A DNA stretch of 64,000 nucleotides from Sinotaia quadrata (Eukaryota > Mollusca > Gastropoda > Architaenioglossa > Viviparidae): the NCBI GenBank assembly GCA_028829895.1, contig CM054181.1, positions 115,325,860-115,389,859 on the forward strand, written 5' to 3'. This document shows, one piece after another, positions 13,545 to 24,700 of the stretch. The position numbers were made by a program, and so were the translations under genes. The notes under the pieces were generated by a model. It was not told the DNA's origin and made no database searches. It worked only from the letters and a program-made list of their open reading frames with translations. Numbering within the stretch: the first letter of the stretch is position 1; every line of letters starts with the position of its first letter.

Positions 13545-14230
13545 CTTTCATAGGCTAAGCAATTGTGCAGAACAAAGAAGACTGAGGAGAGAAAATAGCT
13601 AAGATTTTCACAGGCTAAACGAGACTGCACAATGAAGAAGACTGAAGAGAAAATAGCCAAGACTTTCAGATGCTAAACGAGACTGCACAATGAAGAAGAC
13701 TGAGAAGCAGAGAAAGTAGCGACTTTCGTAGGCTGAACGATACTCCACATTAAAGGCGTAACAGAATGAGAGCAAGCAACTGAGGCTCATAAACTAAGCC
13801 CAAAGCTAGATCAAAAACCACCGAAAAGAAAACAGTTATAGATTTCTTATCAGTGTAGCCTACTTTATTTTACTTCTGTTGTTTCTCAAATGAATGTGTG
13901 TTTTATCTTATACTGTTATAGATAAGATTACTGTTGTATTCCCCCCAAAATGTTTGTTTTATCCGTATACAGAATTATTATTTTTTAAAATCCGTATAGA
14001 CAGGTTTATTATTGCATTTTATCTGTATAGAGAGGATTATTATTGTGTTTTTTTTAAAAATCCGTTTAAATAGGATTATTATTGTCTCCCAAGAGAAATG
14101 TTTTATATGTATAGACAGAAATACTATTGCTTTTTATCCATATAGACATGATTATTATTGCTTTTTAAAAAATCCATTTAAACAGGATTACTATTGTTTT
14201 CCAAGAGAAATGTTTGTTTTATCTGTATAG
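13545..14230. repeat. Degenerate repeats
   Basis: 13545-13750: about three copies of a unit of roughly 65 bp with GAAGACTGAAGAGA and AGGCTAAACGAGACTG. 13910-14230: degenerate TATTATTG / TTATCTGTATAGACAGG units running into dispersed repeat copy A. Confidence 0.7.
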
Positions 14231-14660
14231 ACAGGTGTAACTCTAACGCCACCTAGTTAATGGTTATTATTATTAATTAATGAATCGTCCAAAATTATTT
14301 ACAAGTGGTGAGAATCTTAATTTATGTTATTAATAATTCTCCAGAAGACATTTCTCGTCTCTCTCACTTGGCGGATATGTGGGCGCTGTAAACGTTTTTT
14401 CTCTTCCACAACATCAAAGACAAACATTTACCGTCATACAATATTTCCGTAGTTGGAAAACTTCTTACTAAAGGAGAAGACAGATAGGTCTTTAGTCTAT
14501 ATTTAGCGAGCCCCCATCCACCCACTTTCTTCTCTAACATAAGCTTATCAGTATGTGTAAGCAGGTCAATAAATTTAACAATAAATTTATTAAATCAACA
14601 ATCAAATTTATACATAGAACATATACAATGAAAATGTTTACTTGACATCAATATTTCCAT
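14231..14660 (+). repeat. Dispersed repeat family, copy A
   Basis: Begins ACGCCACCTAGTTAATGG. It contains ACAAGTGGTGAGAATCTTAA, CTCTCACTTGGCGGAT, a TTTCCGTAGTTGG block and GCGAGCCCCCATCCACCC, then an AT-rich tail with AATTTAACAATAAA. The same ordered blocks occur at 9905-10335 and inverted at 9545-9800. No coding potential; probably a transposon of unknown class. Confidence 0.7.
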
Positions 14661-16245
14661 GAAACCACGTTAAAAAAATTTTAATACCTGTACAATCCTA
14701 TATCCTAAAACACAATTCAACAGATTAGTGTCAATACAAATCACAGGAGAGTTCTTATCAGAGAACGGAAATGGAGTTATTAGAGACATGCAATAATTGT
14801 TTCTACGTAACCTTGTTTAAGTGAAGCTGCAATAGTTCTTTCATATGCTTTTCATAACAAAGTGACAAGTTTATTGTTCATGTTATTACTGTCAATTCCA
14901 TGTGTTTCCCTTCTCACATTATAGAACACTAATTAGCTGCTATTTTCTCAAGGCTAACCTGGGCACTCCTTCGCTTTTTTAGCTCCCACAAGCAGAACAA
15001 CAATTGTAGCAAACTCGAGTAACTTCCTTGTACCAGAAATTGCTCATTGTAGTCAGCATTAATTAATTAATTTCAATACTTATTCAATTATATCTTACTT
15101 AACACATGGATCAGCAGTCAGATTAGTATCAAAAATAAATCACAGGACTATTCTTATTATAGAAGAAATGGCATTATAGAATGATATAATAGTTTGTTAC
15201 AAATCCTGTTCAATGACATAAGCCACAAGAGTCCTTCATTGTCACAAGTTTATTGTTCATAATAGGGACTGCTCTGCTAAGCACATTGTAGAGGTTCCAA
15301 CACTATAGATCCTTTGAGACTAATCAAGGCACATATTTGCCGTATTAGCTTCTCGACTAGGCAATCACAATAATGAACTTTTAGCACTCCTTTTTTTTAA
15401 TAGAAAGTTCCACAGTGAAGTTGGACACATTTGCTGATGCACACAAACAGGGTGCAGTGAATCAACATAACTGCCACATTCTAGGATGGAAACTTCTCGA
15501 ACCCACCACAGGCATACAAGAAGAAAAGGAAAAAAGGCTTGCTCCTTTCTAAAGCATCATATCAGAGAGCAATACTAAGTTCCAGTTTTAATCATCTCTA
15601 TTCTCCATTCTTTCTTACAATCATTCTCAAAATACAATTCCTGCAACAGTATTTATTAGCCTGATACAACCATGCAACATAATAAATACATTATAATCAA
15701 TTACAAACGTGTTTCTGCTAGAAATAATGTAAATTGTTTAACATATTACATACAAGTATCAAAATTCACAACTGTAGAAATAATTGTCTTGTCACATAAT
15801 ACTCTTTACATTAAAATACAAATATCAATAGCAAAGTATATAAAATATTTTCTAAGTCCATTCTCTCTCAATCAATAAATTAACTCACCATTAAGTTAAC
15901 AAGTGCCTTTTCATGACCAGATCTTAGTTACATCAAAATCAAAGTGATTAGAATATAGAACTTTCTTCAACAGGTAAGTTTCAATCTCTACCCATTGGCT
16001 AGTTCATTATTTATAAACCTTAAACTATTGGTTAGCAAAAATTACTCATCCACTCTGGAATGGTGTGGATTACATCAGCAAATTCTAGCATATTCTTTAC
16101 CTGAGTTGTTATTTTAACTCTGGTACAAAAATATCATTATTCGCAGTACACAAAGGTCTTGATACATTGACATTTAACAAACTATATATTAATTAAGTTT
16201 TAAAATAGGGACAAGCAAATTCCTTCTGCCCCTTACACGTTTATA
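14661..16245. other. AT-rich stretch without recognised gene
   Basis: Unique AT-rich sequence to the right of dispersed repeat copy A. It may be part of a longer copy of that element, since no end could be found. No conserved protein segment seen on either strand. Confidence 0.5.
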
Positions 16246-16247
16246 CG

Positions 16248-17365
16248 ATATTACTGTTTACTGTCCTGATTGTTATAATGCACATTTATATGATATTGCT
16301 GATTACTGTCCTGATTGTTATAAAGCACATTTACCTATTACTGATTACCACCCTGACTATTATAATACACATTTATATGATAATACTGAATACTGTCCAG
16401 GCTGTTAAAATGCACATTTATATATTATTGATTTTAATTATTGTCCTGACTGTTATAATGAACATTTGTATGATTGTGATGGTATGTGGGGTAGCCTCCT
16501 AACACTTCATTCACCTTTCTATTCTCAGAGCCTGAAAACACTGTTAGCCATGCCATAGCAGGCCCAAATTTAGACCTCACCTTTCACCTCTAACCGTTGC
16601 GTGTAGTCCCTAGTGATTGCTGGCGATAATATACAATCTTGGCTGACCTAGTAGGTCAAGTTGTAATAATTCGCCAGATATTTAGCCCGGCTGACCACAG
16701 TCTGTCTTTGTGTGTGCCAAAATCAGCTCCAAAGATCAGATTTTGATCCTGCTTTTGTCAAGAGGAAATTTGTTCAGAAACCTCTGTTTCTACACCAGTT
16801 TGTCTTCATAACCGAGGTTGACAGTGTCTTCATAATTATAATCTAACCAGTGTCTTCATAATTATAGTTTACAATATCTTCATAATTATAATCTACACCA
16901 GTGTGTCTTAAAAATTATAGTTTGAAGATCTTCATAATTGTAATCTACACCAGTGTGTCTTCATAAGTGTAGTTTGCAGTGTCTTTATAATTGTAATCTA
17001 AACCAGTGTTTCTTCATAATTATAGTTTGCAGTGTCTTCATAATTGTAATCTACTCCAGTGTCTTCATAACTGTAGTTTACAATGTCTTCATAATTTTAA
17101 TCTACACCAGTGTATCTTTATAATTGTAGTTTAGAGTGTCTTAGAATTATAGTTTACATCTTCATAATTGTAATCTACACTAGTGTCTTCATCATTGTAG
17201 TGTACAATGTCTTCATAATTGCAATCTACACTAGTGTCTTCATGAATGATGGATGTAATCTACAGCAGTGTATCTTCATAATTGTAGTTTACAGTGTCTT
17301 CATGGATGATGGATGTAATCTACAGCAGTGTATCTTCATAATTGTAGTTTACAGTGTCTTCACAG
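16248..17365. repeat. Two degenerate minisatellites
   Basis: 16248-16470: about five copies of GCACATTTATATGAT / CTGTCCTGATTGTTATAAT. 16800-17365: many short units CTTCATAATTGTAATCTAC and TAGTTTACAGTGT. Between them, 16480-16800 is unique with no exon seen. Confidence 0.75.
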
Positions 17366-18544
17366 TTGTAATCCATAAAACACTGACCACTGGCTGTCAT
17401 GCTCTTACCAAACCGCTCATTAAATTCGTAATGGCGTACCTGAATACTGAATACAATGGCATTTTATCGTCAATACGATTTCTTTCTGTAAAGTCAAGCG
17501 AGTCGAAAAAAATTGTTGAATTATGAAGGGTAAAAACTAACTCGTTATCTCTCTAGGCTGTTCAATTCTCTTTAGGTTATGTTTACTCCCCGTCCACGTC
17601 TTGTAAAGTACGTTACACGCCCAAGAGTACACAAATTGCATATTTCAATTTAAGGATCTGGTGAACCAAATGACCTTTTCAAAATGAGCTGAGCATAGGC
17701 ACAGGACTATTACGCACGAGGTCATGACCTGTTAGCTTCAATGTAGGTTAAATTTGAAGATGTAAAAACTCTTGACACATTTACATGAGTAAATAATTTC
17801 CGTTGAGCTTTGATTGAGACTTGGAAACTATAGATTTATTCGAACCCTTGTACCAGGCCCTGACAACAGAAGAAGCAATTTACACCTGGTGGTTGGGAAT
17901 CATGGTCGGGGTCAAAATCCAATTTACCAGCGGCGAAACGGCGAAAGTTCGCAGTAATGAGAGACGTATTTGGTTTCTGTGTTCAAAGTGGGATTTTTCA
18001 GTGGTAGACAACGTAATGATTTCATTTCAACCTATCAGATACGAACAATTGACCCATTTATAATTGTGTGAGGAAAATTATTATCAAGTGTCGATGAGCC
18101 AAACAGCACAAGTTCTACATGACAACGCGCCTCCATCTCCAGAGTATTTTTGGTAGTAGACCGTACTGGGAGCCTCGATTTAGGGTTTACATTTTCACGG
18201 GCAGAACCGCTAGCACAGTTAATTCATCCTCGTTGACTGTTAAACCAATTTGTGCCGACCGATGAACGGCACTAATTGCGGCTGAGATTGCCGAGAAATA
18301 GAGCTGATCTCGAAAAAACTAGACCGAGCCAGGGAAAACAAGTACAAACTCGCTAACGGCTAACCTCTCGAAGTGAATAAAGCCCGCCGGTTCATGCCAT
18401 TGTAGAAATAGCACGTCTACAGCCTGTAATGATACCTGCTGCGTTCTCCCGGGGAATAAAAGTCCACATTTCAGCCAACACGGTTCTCTCCAGGTTTGTT
18501 CACCTACTGTATAGTCTTGCCGATTAATGGTAAGTAAGGATATT
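17366..18544. other. Unique intergenic stretch, no supported gene
   Basis: More GC than its surroundings. An 80-codon frame at 17821-18063 has no recognisable domain. At 18106-18132 a short reading QVLHDNAPPSP recalls the HDNA motif of mariner transposases, but nothing around it extends the match. Confidence 0.4.
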
Positions 18545-18965
18545 TAACCATGTAATTAAAACTGTAATCTGTCTTTGTTGTTTATATCACCATAAACGTG
18601 TTACCATATGTAAGCAGTTTTTGTTATTTACATCACAGTAAATGCATTACTGTATGTAAACAGTCTTTGTTATTTATAGAAGCAGTAACTGTGTTATTAT
18701 ATGTAATTAGTCTTACTTATTTATATTACAGTTACTACATGTAAGCAGTCTTTATTATTTATACCACATACAGTTTGTTACTGTATGTAAGCAATCTTTG
18801 TTATTTATATAAGCAGCAACTGTATTATTAAATGTAATCAGTCTTTGTTATTTGTTTCATGTAACTGTGTCATTATATAATCAGTCTGTTATTTATTTCA
18901 TAGTAACTGTTATTTATACAAGCAGTAAACTAGTTACTATACATAATATAATCAGTCTTTCTCTC
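18545..18965. repeat. Degenerate minisatellite of 50-60 bp
   Basis: About seven copies of CAGTCTTTGTTATTTATA joined by CAGTAACTGT / TTACTATATGTAA blocks. Followed by unique DNA to the hAT remnant, with a TATC run near 19361-19386 and three GACGTCACTTTATCT copies at 19576-19635. Confidence 0.75.
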
Positions 18966-19820
18966 ACACAATGGCTTATATAGCCCACACCCAAACCTCC
19001 TCTAAAAATAGACTACACATAAACCTACCTTCTAGAAAGGCTGACCCTTATACACAAGCTGGAAACATACCTGGATGTTCCAGACAACTCACTAAATTAA
19101 CCAATCAAAGTGCAGCTCAGCCATGTGAACTAGTGTACCAGAAACGCACCTGTAAATTGTTAGTCAAAGGCAGCTGACCATCGAGGCAACACGTATTTTG
19201 GCTCCCATTGTTATATTCATATTACTAACATTATCAAGAAGGAAATCATCTTCTGTATATATTACTGCAGAAGGTATGTAGTTTTGCTTCCGTACTAATA
19301 TTATATTCATGTTTATCTCTTGACATTAACTATAATTTATATTGTTATATTTTGGTTCTATCTATCTATCTATCTATCTAACTATCCCTTAGTCTTGTCG
19401 ACCATTAGAGAACCACTGATGACCTGACAACCAGTTTCCTCCATTCCATTCTGTTCTCTGCTAATCTTACCGTATTGCTCAGTTTATATTTTGGTTATGA
19501 TATTTAAGTGTATGTTGACTATGTAAGTAAAAGGATGATTTCTTAGCCCATGTGTATTTTACTGGCAGACAATCACTTTATCTTGGACGTCACTTTATCT
19601 TGGACGTCACTTTATCTTAGACGTCACTTTATTCTAGATGTGGTTTTGGTAAGCACTGAGCTGCTAAGCAACACCAGAATGGAATGACCCACCAGCCAGA
19701 GACACAGTTCCATGGATCTCCTGTGCGACACTGGGACCCCAGACATCACATCAGGGAACCAAAGCTAAGTGACTATAAAACAGTCAAGCTATAGATAAAC
19801 TCTACAAAAGTACTCTAGAG

Positions 19821-20087
19821 CAGTGGTTTTCAACCGCTGGTCTGCAGAAATGTCCCTCTGGTCTGTGCAAAAGTTATTGCTTCTCAACACATATATAAAA
19901 CTAGAGGCTATACTGCTTTCAGACATTACCATTCAGAGGAGAATTGTTGAAATGGTCACCGATATTGAAGAGCAAGTTGTTGAAGGGGTTAAAGAAATCG
20001 AGATGTTTTGTGATTCAACTTGATGAATCAGCTGACGTGAGTAACCATGCTTTTATACTATTTTCAGTATTTTTGTAAGGTCAAATC
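19821..20087 (+). pseudogene. hAT transposon remnant (ZBED/SCAND3-like transposase fragment)
   Basis: Starts with a hAT-type terminal repeat CAGTGGTTTTCAACC, preceded by CTCTAGAG (19813-19820), which fits the 8-bp hAT target consensus. Soon after comes a broken transposase segment: LLSDITIQRRIVEMVTDIEE continues to about 20010, then after a one-base frameshift QLDESADVSNHAFILFSVF to 20084. LSD-T-RRI and QLDES-D are hallmarks of the DUF4371/hAT transposases of the ZBED5/SCAND3 type. The N-terminal half and the 3' terminal repeat are missing, so this is a deleted, dead copy. Confidence 0.75.
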
Positions 20088-20464
20088 TGTTCAGTGTATA
20101 AATATTCTGAAATACACAAACACACACAGGACACATGCAACAAGCAACCACACGAACAAACATACACGGAAACACCAGAAATGCTCATACACATACAAAC
20201 TCGATAAATACACACTCCAGGCTCACACACTTAAATATGTCAAACATACATACATACAAATGCACAAACGCATTATAACTGCATTCATACACAAGCATTT
20301 AAACACATTTACGAACAGACTATACCATTTTGAATGCATTCTGAAGGAATAATTCATTTAATTGATTGATTGAATGTAGGGGATGCTTCCCGCTTCCGCC
20401 GTTTTCGCGCTTATAATTCATTTAGTGTTGGCATTTAGTTTATATCAGTTCTTGTGCTCACTTG

Positions 20465-20560
20465 GGTATTTATTTTCAGTGTATGTGTGCGTGCGTGCGT
20501 GCGTGTGTGTGTGTGTTGTGTGTGTGTGTGTGTGTGTGTGTTGTTGTTGTCGTTGTTGTT
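20465..20560. repeat. GT-rich microsatellite
   Basis: (GT)n with GC and TTG interruptions. Also CA-rich DNA at 20110-20310. No gene in 20090-20830. Confidence 0.85.
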
Positions 20561-20833
20561 TTTCGGTGTGTATGATTTTCAGTCAGTATTCGTATATAAA
20601 TGACTGCGTTTCTGTGCGAGGTCATTGGTGTAGTAATTATTACACAACTTTATATCCGTGTTGGTGTGTGCGTGTTGTTATTGTATGTTGATTGTTATTT
20701 ATTATATTACAATATATATTATAATTATACATATTTGTGACGGTGTGTCATGCTGTTGTATTAATTATACAACTTTGCTTTAGTGCTAGCGTGTGCACTT
20801 TGTTACTTCGTGTTAAAGATTCTTCATGAATTT

Positions 20834-21288
20834 ATGCCAGTGTTTTCATGTATTACTTTATAAGCCAGTGTTTTTATGTATTACTTTATAAGCCAGTGTT
20901 TTTTTTATGTATTACTTTATAAGCCAGTGTTTTTATGTATTACTTTATAAGCCAGTGTTTTCATGTATTACTTTATAAGCCAGTGTTTTTTTTTTATGTA
21001 TTACTTTATAAGCCAGTGTTTTTTTTATGTATTACTTTATAAGCCAGTGTTTTTTTTATGTATTACTTTATAAGCCAGTGTTTTCATGTATTACTTTATA
21101 AGCCAGTGTTTTTATGTATTACTTTATAAGCCAGTGTTTTCATGTATTACTTTATAAGCCAGTGTTTTTATGTATTACTTTATAAGCCAGTGTTTTTTAT
21201 GTATTACTTTATAAGCCAGTGTTTTTTTTATGTATTACTTTATAAGCCAGTGTTTTTATGTATTACTTTATAAGCCAGTGTTTTACAT
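20834..21288. repeat. Minisatellite of 28-33 bp, 16 copies, with variable T runs
   Basis: Invariant core ATGTATTACTTTATAAGCCA followed by GTG and 4-10 T. Only the T run (sometimes TTTTC) varies. Confidence 0.97.
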
Positions 21289-21324
21289 CTACAAACCTCT
21301 AATGTCCAGCCATTCTAGGAACAT

Positions 21325-21478
21325 CTCATTCGTACCTGGTATAATGGCGGGAAATATGCTAACAAACTTAGGACTGCGTCATTTTGACCTCTAATAATGG
21401 CGGGAAATATGTTAACAATCTAAAACCACGTCATTCGGACCTGGAATAATGGCGGGAAATATGCTAACAATCTGTGTG
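21325..21478. repeat. Three copies of a unit of about 51 bp
   Basis: AATGGCGGGAAATATGCTAA occurs three times with CGTCATT and GACCT between. It lies just beyond the 3' end of paralogue 2. Confidence 0.85.
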
Positions 21479-21637
21479 TGTTGCTGATCGCTTTCATTAT
21501 TAGAGATGAAAAATATTTTCTTTTTCTGTTTTCGTTAGTAAAATTCATTAAAACATTATATAAACAGTACCAAAAAATAAAGCACTGCAACTTTTAATAG
21601 CAACTCAAACAGTCAGTCATCTTTTGTAACACTTGTG

Positions 21638-21643
21638 TTTATT
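21638..21643 (-). terminator. Candidate poly(A) signal of paralogue 2
   Basis: AATAAA on the minus strand, about 105 bp beyond the TGA stop at 21747-21749. The cleavage site is not visible; AT-rich surroundings make chance matches likely. Confidence 0.35.
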
Positions 21644-21746
21644 GTGGCCTAAAGCGTTCATATTTAAATCATACTTTTGCTAATGTTTCTACTATATTAA
21701 ATTTATGGAAAGCGTAGACATTTTGCCTTCATATTTGAATTGAGAA

Positions 21747-24700
21747 TCATACACGTGGAACTGTTTTACGGATCCAATCCTCATAGACACTGACATCCGG
21801 TACAAACGTGTTGAAATTGTCCTCTTTGCAGAAGTTGAATGGAATGATTCCTTGCACGGTCCACCGATTTCCATCGGAGCACAAAACTGGACCGCCATGG
21901 TCTCCCTGGGGGGAAAACACATAAGAAAATCAAAGGGAAGTTACTCTAACGTATATTTTGAAAGAAAAATTAAATGTAAGCTTAAATAATAATTTTACTT
22001 AGAGATTCTGGACGCTTTGTTGATTGAGTGATTGTGCATTCTTAAAGTTGTTGATTGTGTGCAGTTCTAAGGCGCTTGTGCATTCTTAAAGTTGTTGATT
22101 GCAGATTTAAGGCACTTGAAGTTCAGAATCGTGTGCATAATCCTTTGGCCTAATTGTTTCACAAATTAGAGTAAAAGTCATCAGGACTCGATCATTGTGG
22201 GATAGTTGCAACAGAGTAGTATAGTCGTTGATTTACACGTGCTTGTTACTTCAAGTTGTATACAATTATTTACACACACCTACACATACGCACATACACA
22301 CATACACACACATACACGCACGCACACACACACACATCAGGCTCAAGCACGTACATAAAAATTATATTTTTATTACTTTAATTATTTTAAACATTTGCAG
22401 ATAGATAGATAGATAGATTATAATTATTTCCTTAATAATAATAATGCGTAGGGATCACATAATTATATATATATAATATGCTTTTATTTCTACACTCAGT
22501 GTAAATTATAACTTAAATTTTTATTTTACTGCTTTCATAAATATGTTAACCTGAACTCCAATTTGTTTTAATTAAAATGTAATTTGCCTATTATCATTTA
22601 ATTTTGGAATTAAACCTTTTGTAAAAACACGAACACTTTATAGCTCACGTTTTCGGGGAGAGAAATATTAAGACCAAACAAAGGAGACAAACAATGCATA
22701 CAGCAAACAAACAAAAACTTACTAACAAACAAAACAACAAAAATTTAAAATAAAAACTAAAAGACAAAAAAAAAAATATAAAGAAAACAAACAAAAACTT
22801 TTTTAAAACAACATCAAAATTTTTGAAAAGCAAACAAAAAATCCGTAGAAAGTAAATAAATAAAAACAAACTTTCAAAGAAAGCAAACAAAGAACAATTT
22901 GCAAATAATGAAAAAATGTACCATACAAATATACAAACAAAAAACTTTTAAAGTAAGCAAAAAAAAAAGAACAATTTATATAAAAACAAAAATTTACCAG
23001 AAGAAAGTGTACAATCAAGGAACTTACAAAGCAAGCGTCCACTGTGGTGTCGTTCATAGACACCTGACACATTGTACCATTCGGGCGGGAGACGGTGGAG
23101 TTTAGAATTTTCGTCAGCAAGTTGCACACGTTGTTCTTCTGGATCATCACAGAACCCTCCTTCAGGGTGTCCGGCACTGCAGCACGACACATGTTCATAC
23201 AACAACACAGTACGCGGAATATGTTGCTTTTAAAGAAAAATATTTCACTTATGACCAGCATGAGCATTTTGCTGTTTAACATTTATGATTCCTTGGAGAC
23301 AGAACTGAAGAAGCATTACGAGAAACAGTGCCAGATTAATAATTCATTATAAAGACTTCTCTAAAAAGCGTTTAGGCAACACTCGTTTTTTTCCTTCATT
23401 TGTATTTATTAATTATTATTTGGGGTGGGGGCAGTCATTGAATTTCTCTAAAGGTGTCTTGGCAACACTTTTTGTTTGGGGGGAGGGGGAGGAAAATCAC
23501 ACAGCATTAGTCATAACATGCGGACACACGGGGCAAGTAATGTAAAATACTTAAGCCAGACCTGGCCACTGCATGAAAATGTCACCCTCCAACAACTTAC
23601 AACCAAACACCCGTAAGTTACTCGTCTCTGGAAGTCACCCTCCAACATCTTACAACCACACACCCGTAAGTTACTCGTCTCTAGAAATCAAACGTCACAC
23701 CCTCCAACATCTTACAACCAAACACCCGCTAGTTACTCATCTCTAGAAGTGAAACACAAATACACACGCATACACATACACATACACAAACAATCAATAA
23801 TGAAGAAGCTGAGTATGAAAAATATGTACTTCTAGCTAAGTGCGTGAATTGATTTGATGGGGATTTATTATTTTGTCGTAAAATTGTAACCACATGAAGA
23901 AAACTGAGAATTACTTTATTTATTGCCGAGTCATTTCATTTCTACAAGTTTGCATCTTTTAGACAAACGTAGGCCTACATTTTGCAGTAGTAGTAAACTT
24001 GTACTAAGGGTTCTTTTACATTTAATCATGAATATTGTCAATATTGAAGACATTCAGCCTGAAGGTGATGTTGTTGTTGATGATGATGATGATATGTATA
24101 ATAATGATAATAAATATAATAAATACATGCAATTAAAATACTGTGTTATGAATTTATTTTAAATTTATTTTATTTATTTTATTTTACCGTGAAACTGTCG
24201 GTCTGTGAAACCCCAACCAAGAATGAAACAGTTATTAAATGTGTCACAAGTCTGAGTCGCGGAATTCTTGACTAACGATGGAAGACACACGTTGGACGCG
24301 CATTTCTGTTTGATTGGTTCTTTCAGCCTCAACAACGCCACTGCGTTCCCTGGAAAGAAAGTTGCACAATGAAAAATCTCCATTTACTGATTTAAATAAC
24401 TTTAAACATTTAAAACAGCAGATATGTTGTGTCGTGTGCAGGCATAAACTTGGACCAGATGTTTGCAACACCTTAAGCGTTCTTCTGACCACTAAAGGTC
24501 AGTTCAATTTCAAGAGTCCACCACGCCAAAAGTTAATGTGGCTTTACGTTTAATGCATTGTCGTGGAAGGTAAACAAGCATTTGGTTATAAATAAACTCA
24601 CCAAGATGATGAGCTGTTTTTCAAATTATGACGTCACTGCAACTAAACAGCTTATGAGATTGACTTTGAGTATGCTTAAGTCAAAGTTTATGGGTGGGGA

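Noticed and set aside
17821..18063. 80-codon plus-strand frame
   Set aside because: TTG start, no family resemblance, no splice-supported continuation.
18100..18135. Mariner-like motif LHDNAPP
   Set aside because: Only about ten residues match; a stop follows at once and upstream sequence does not read as transposase.
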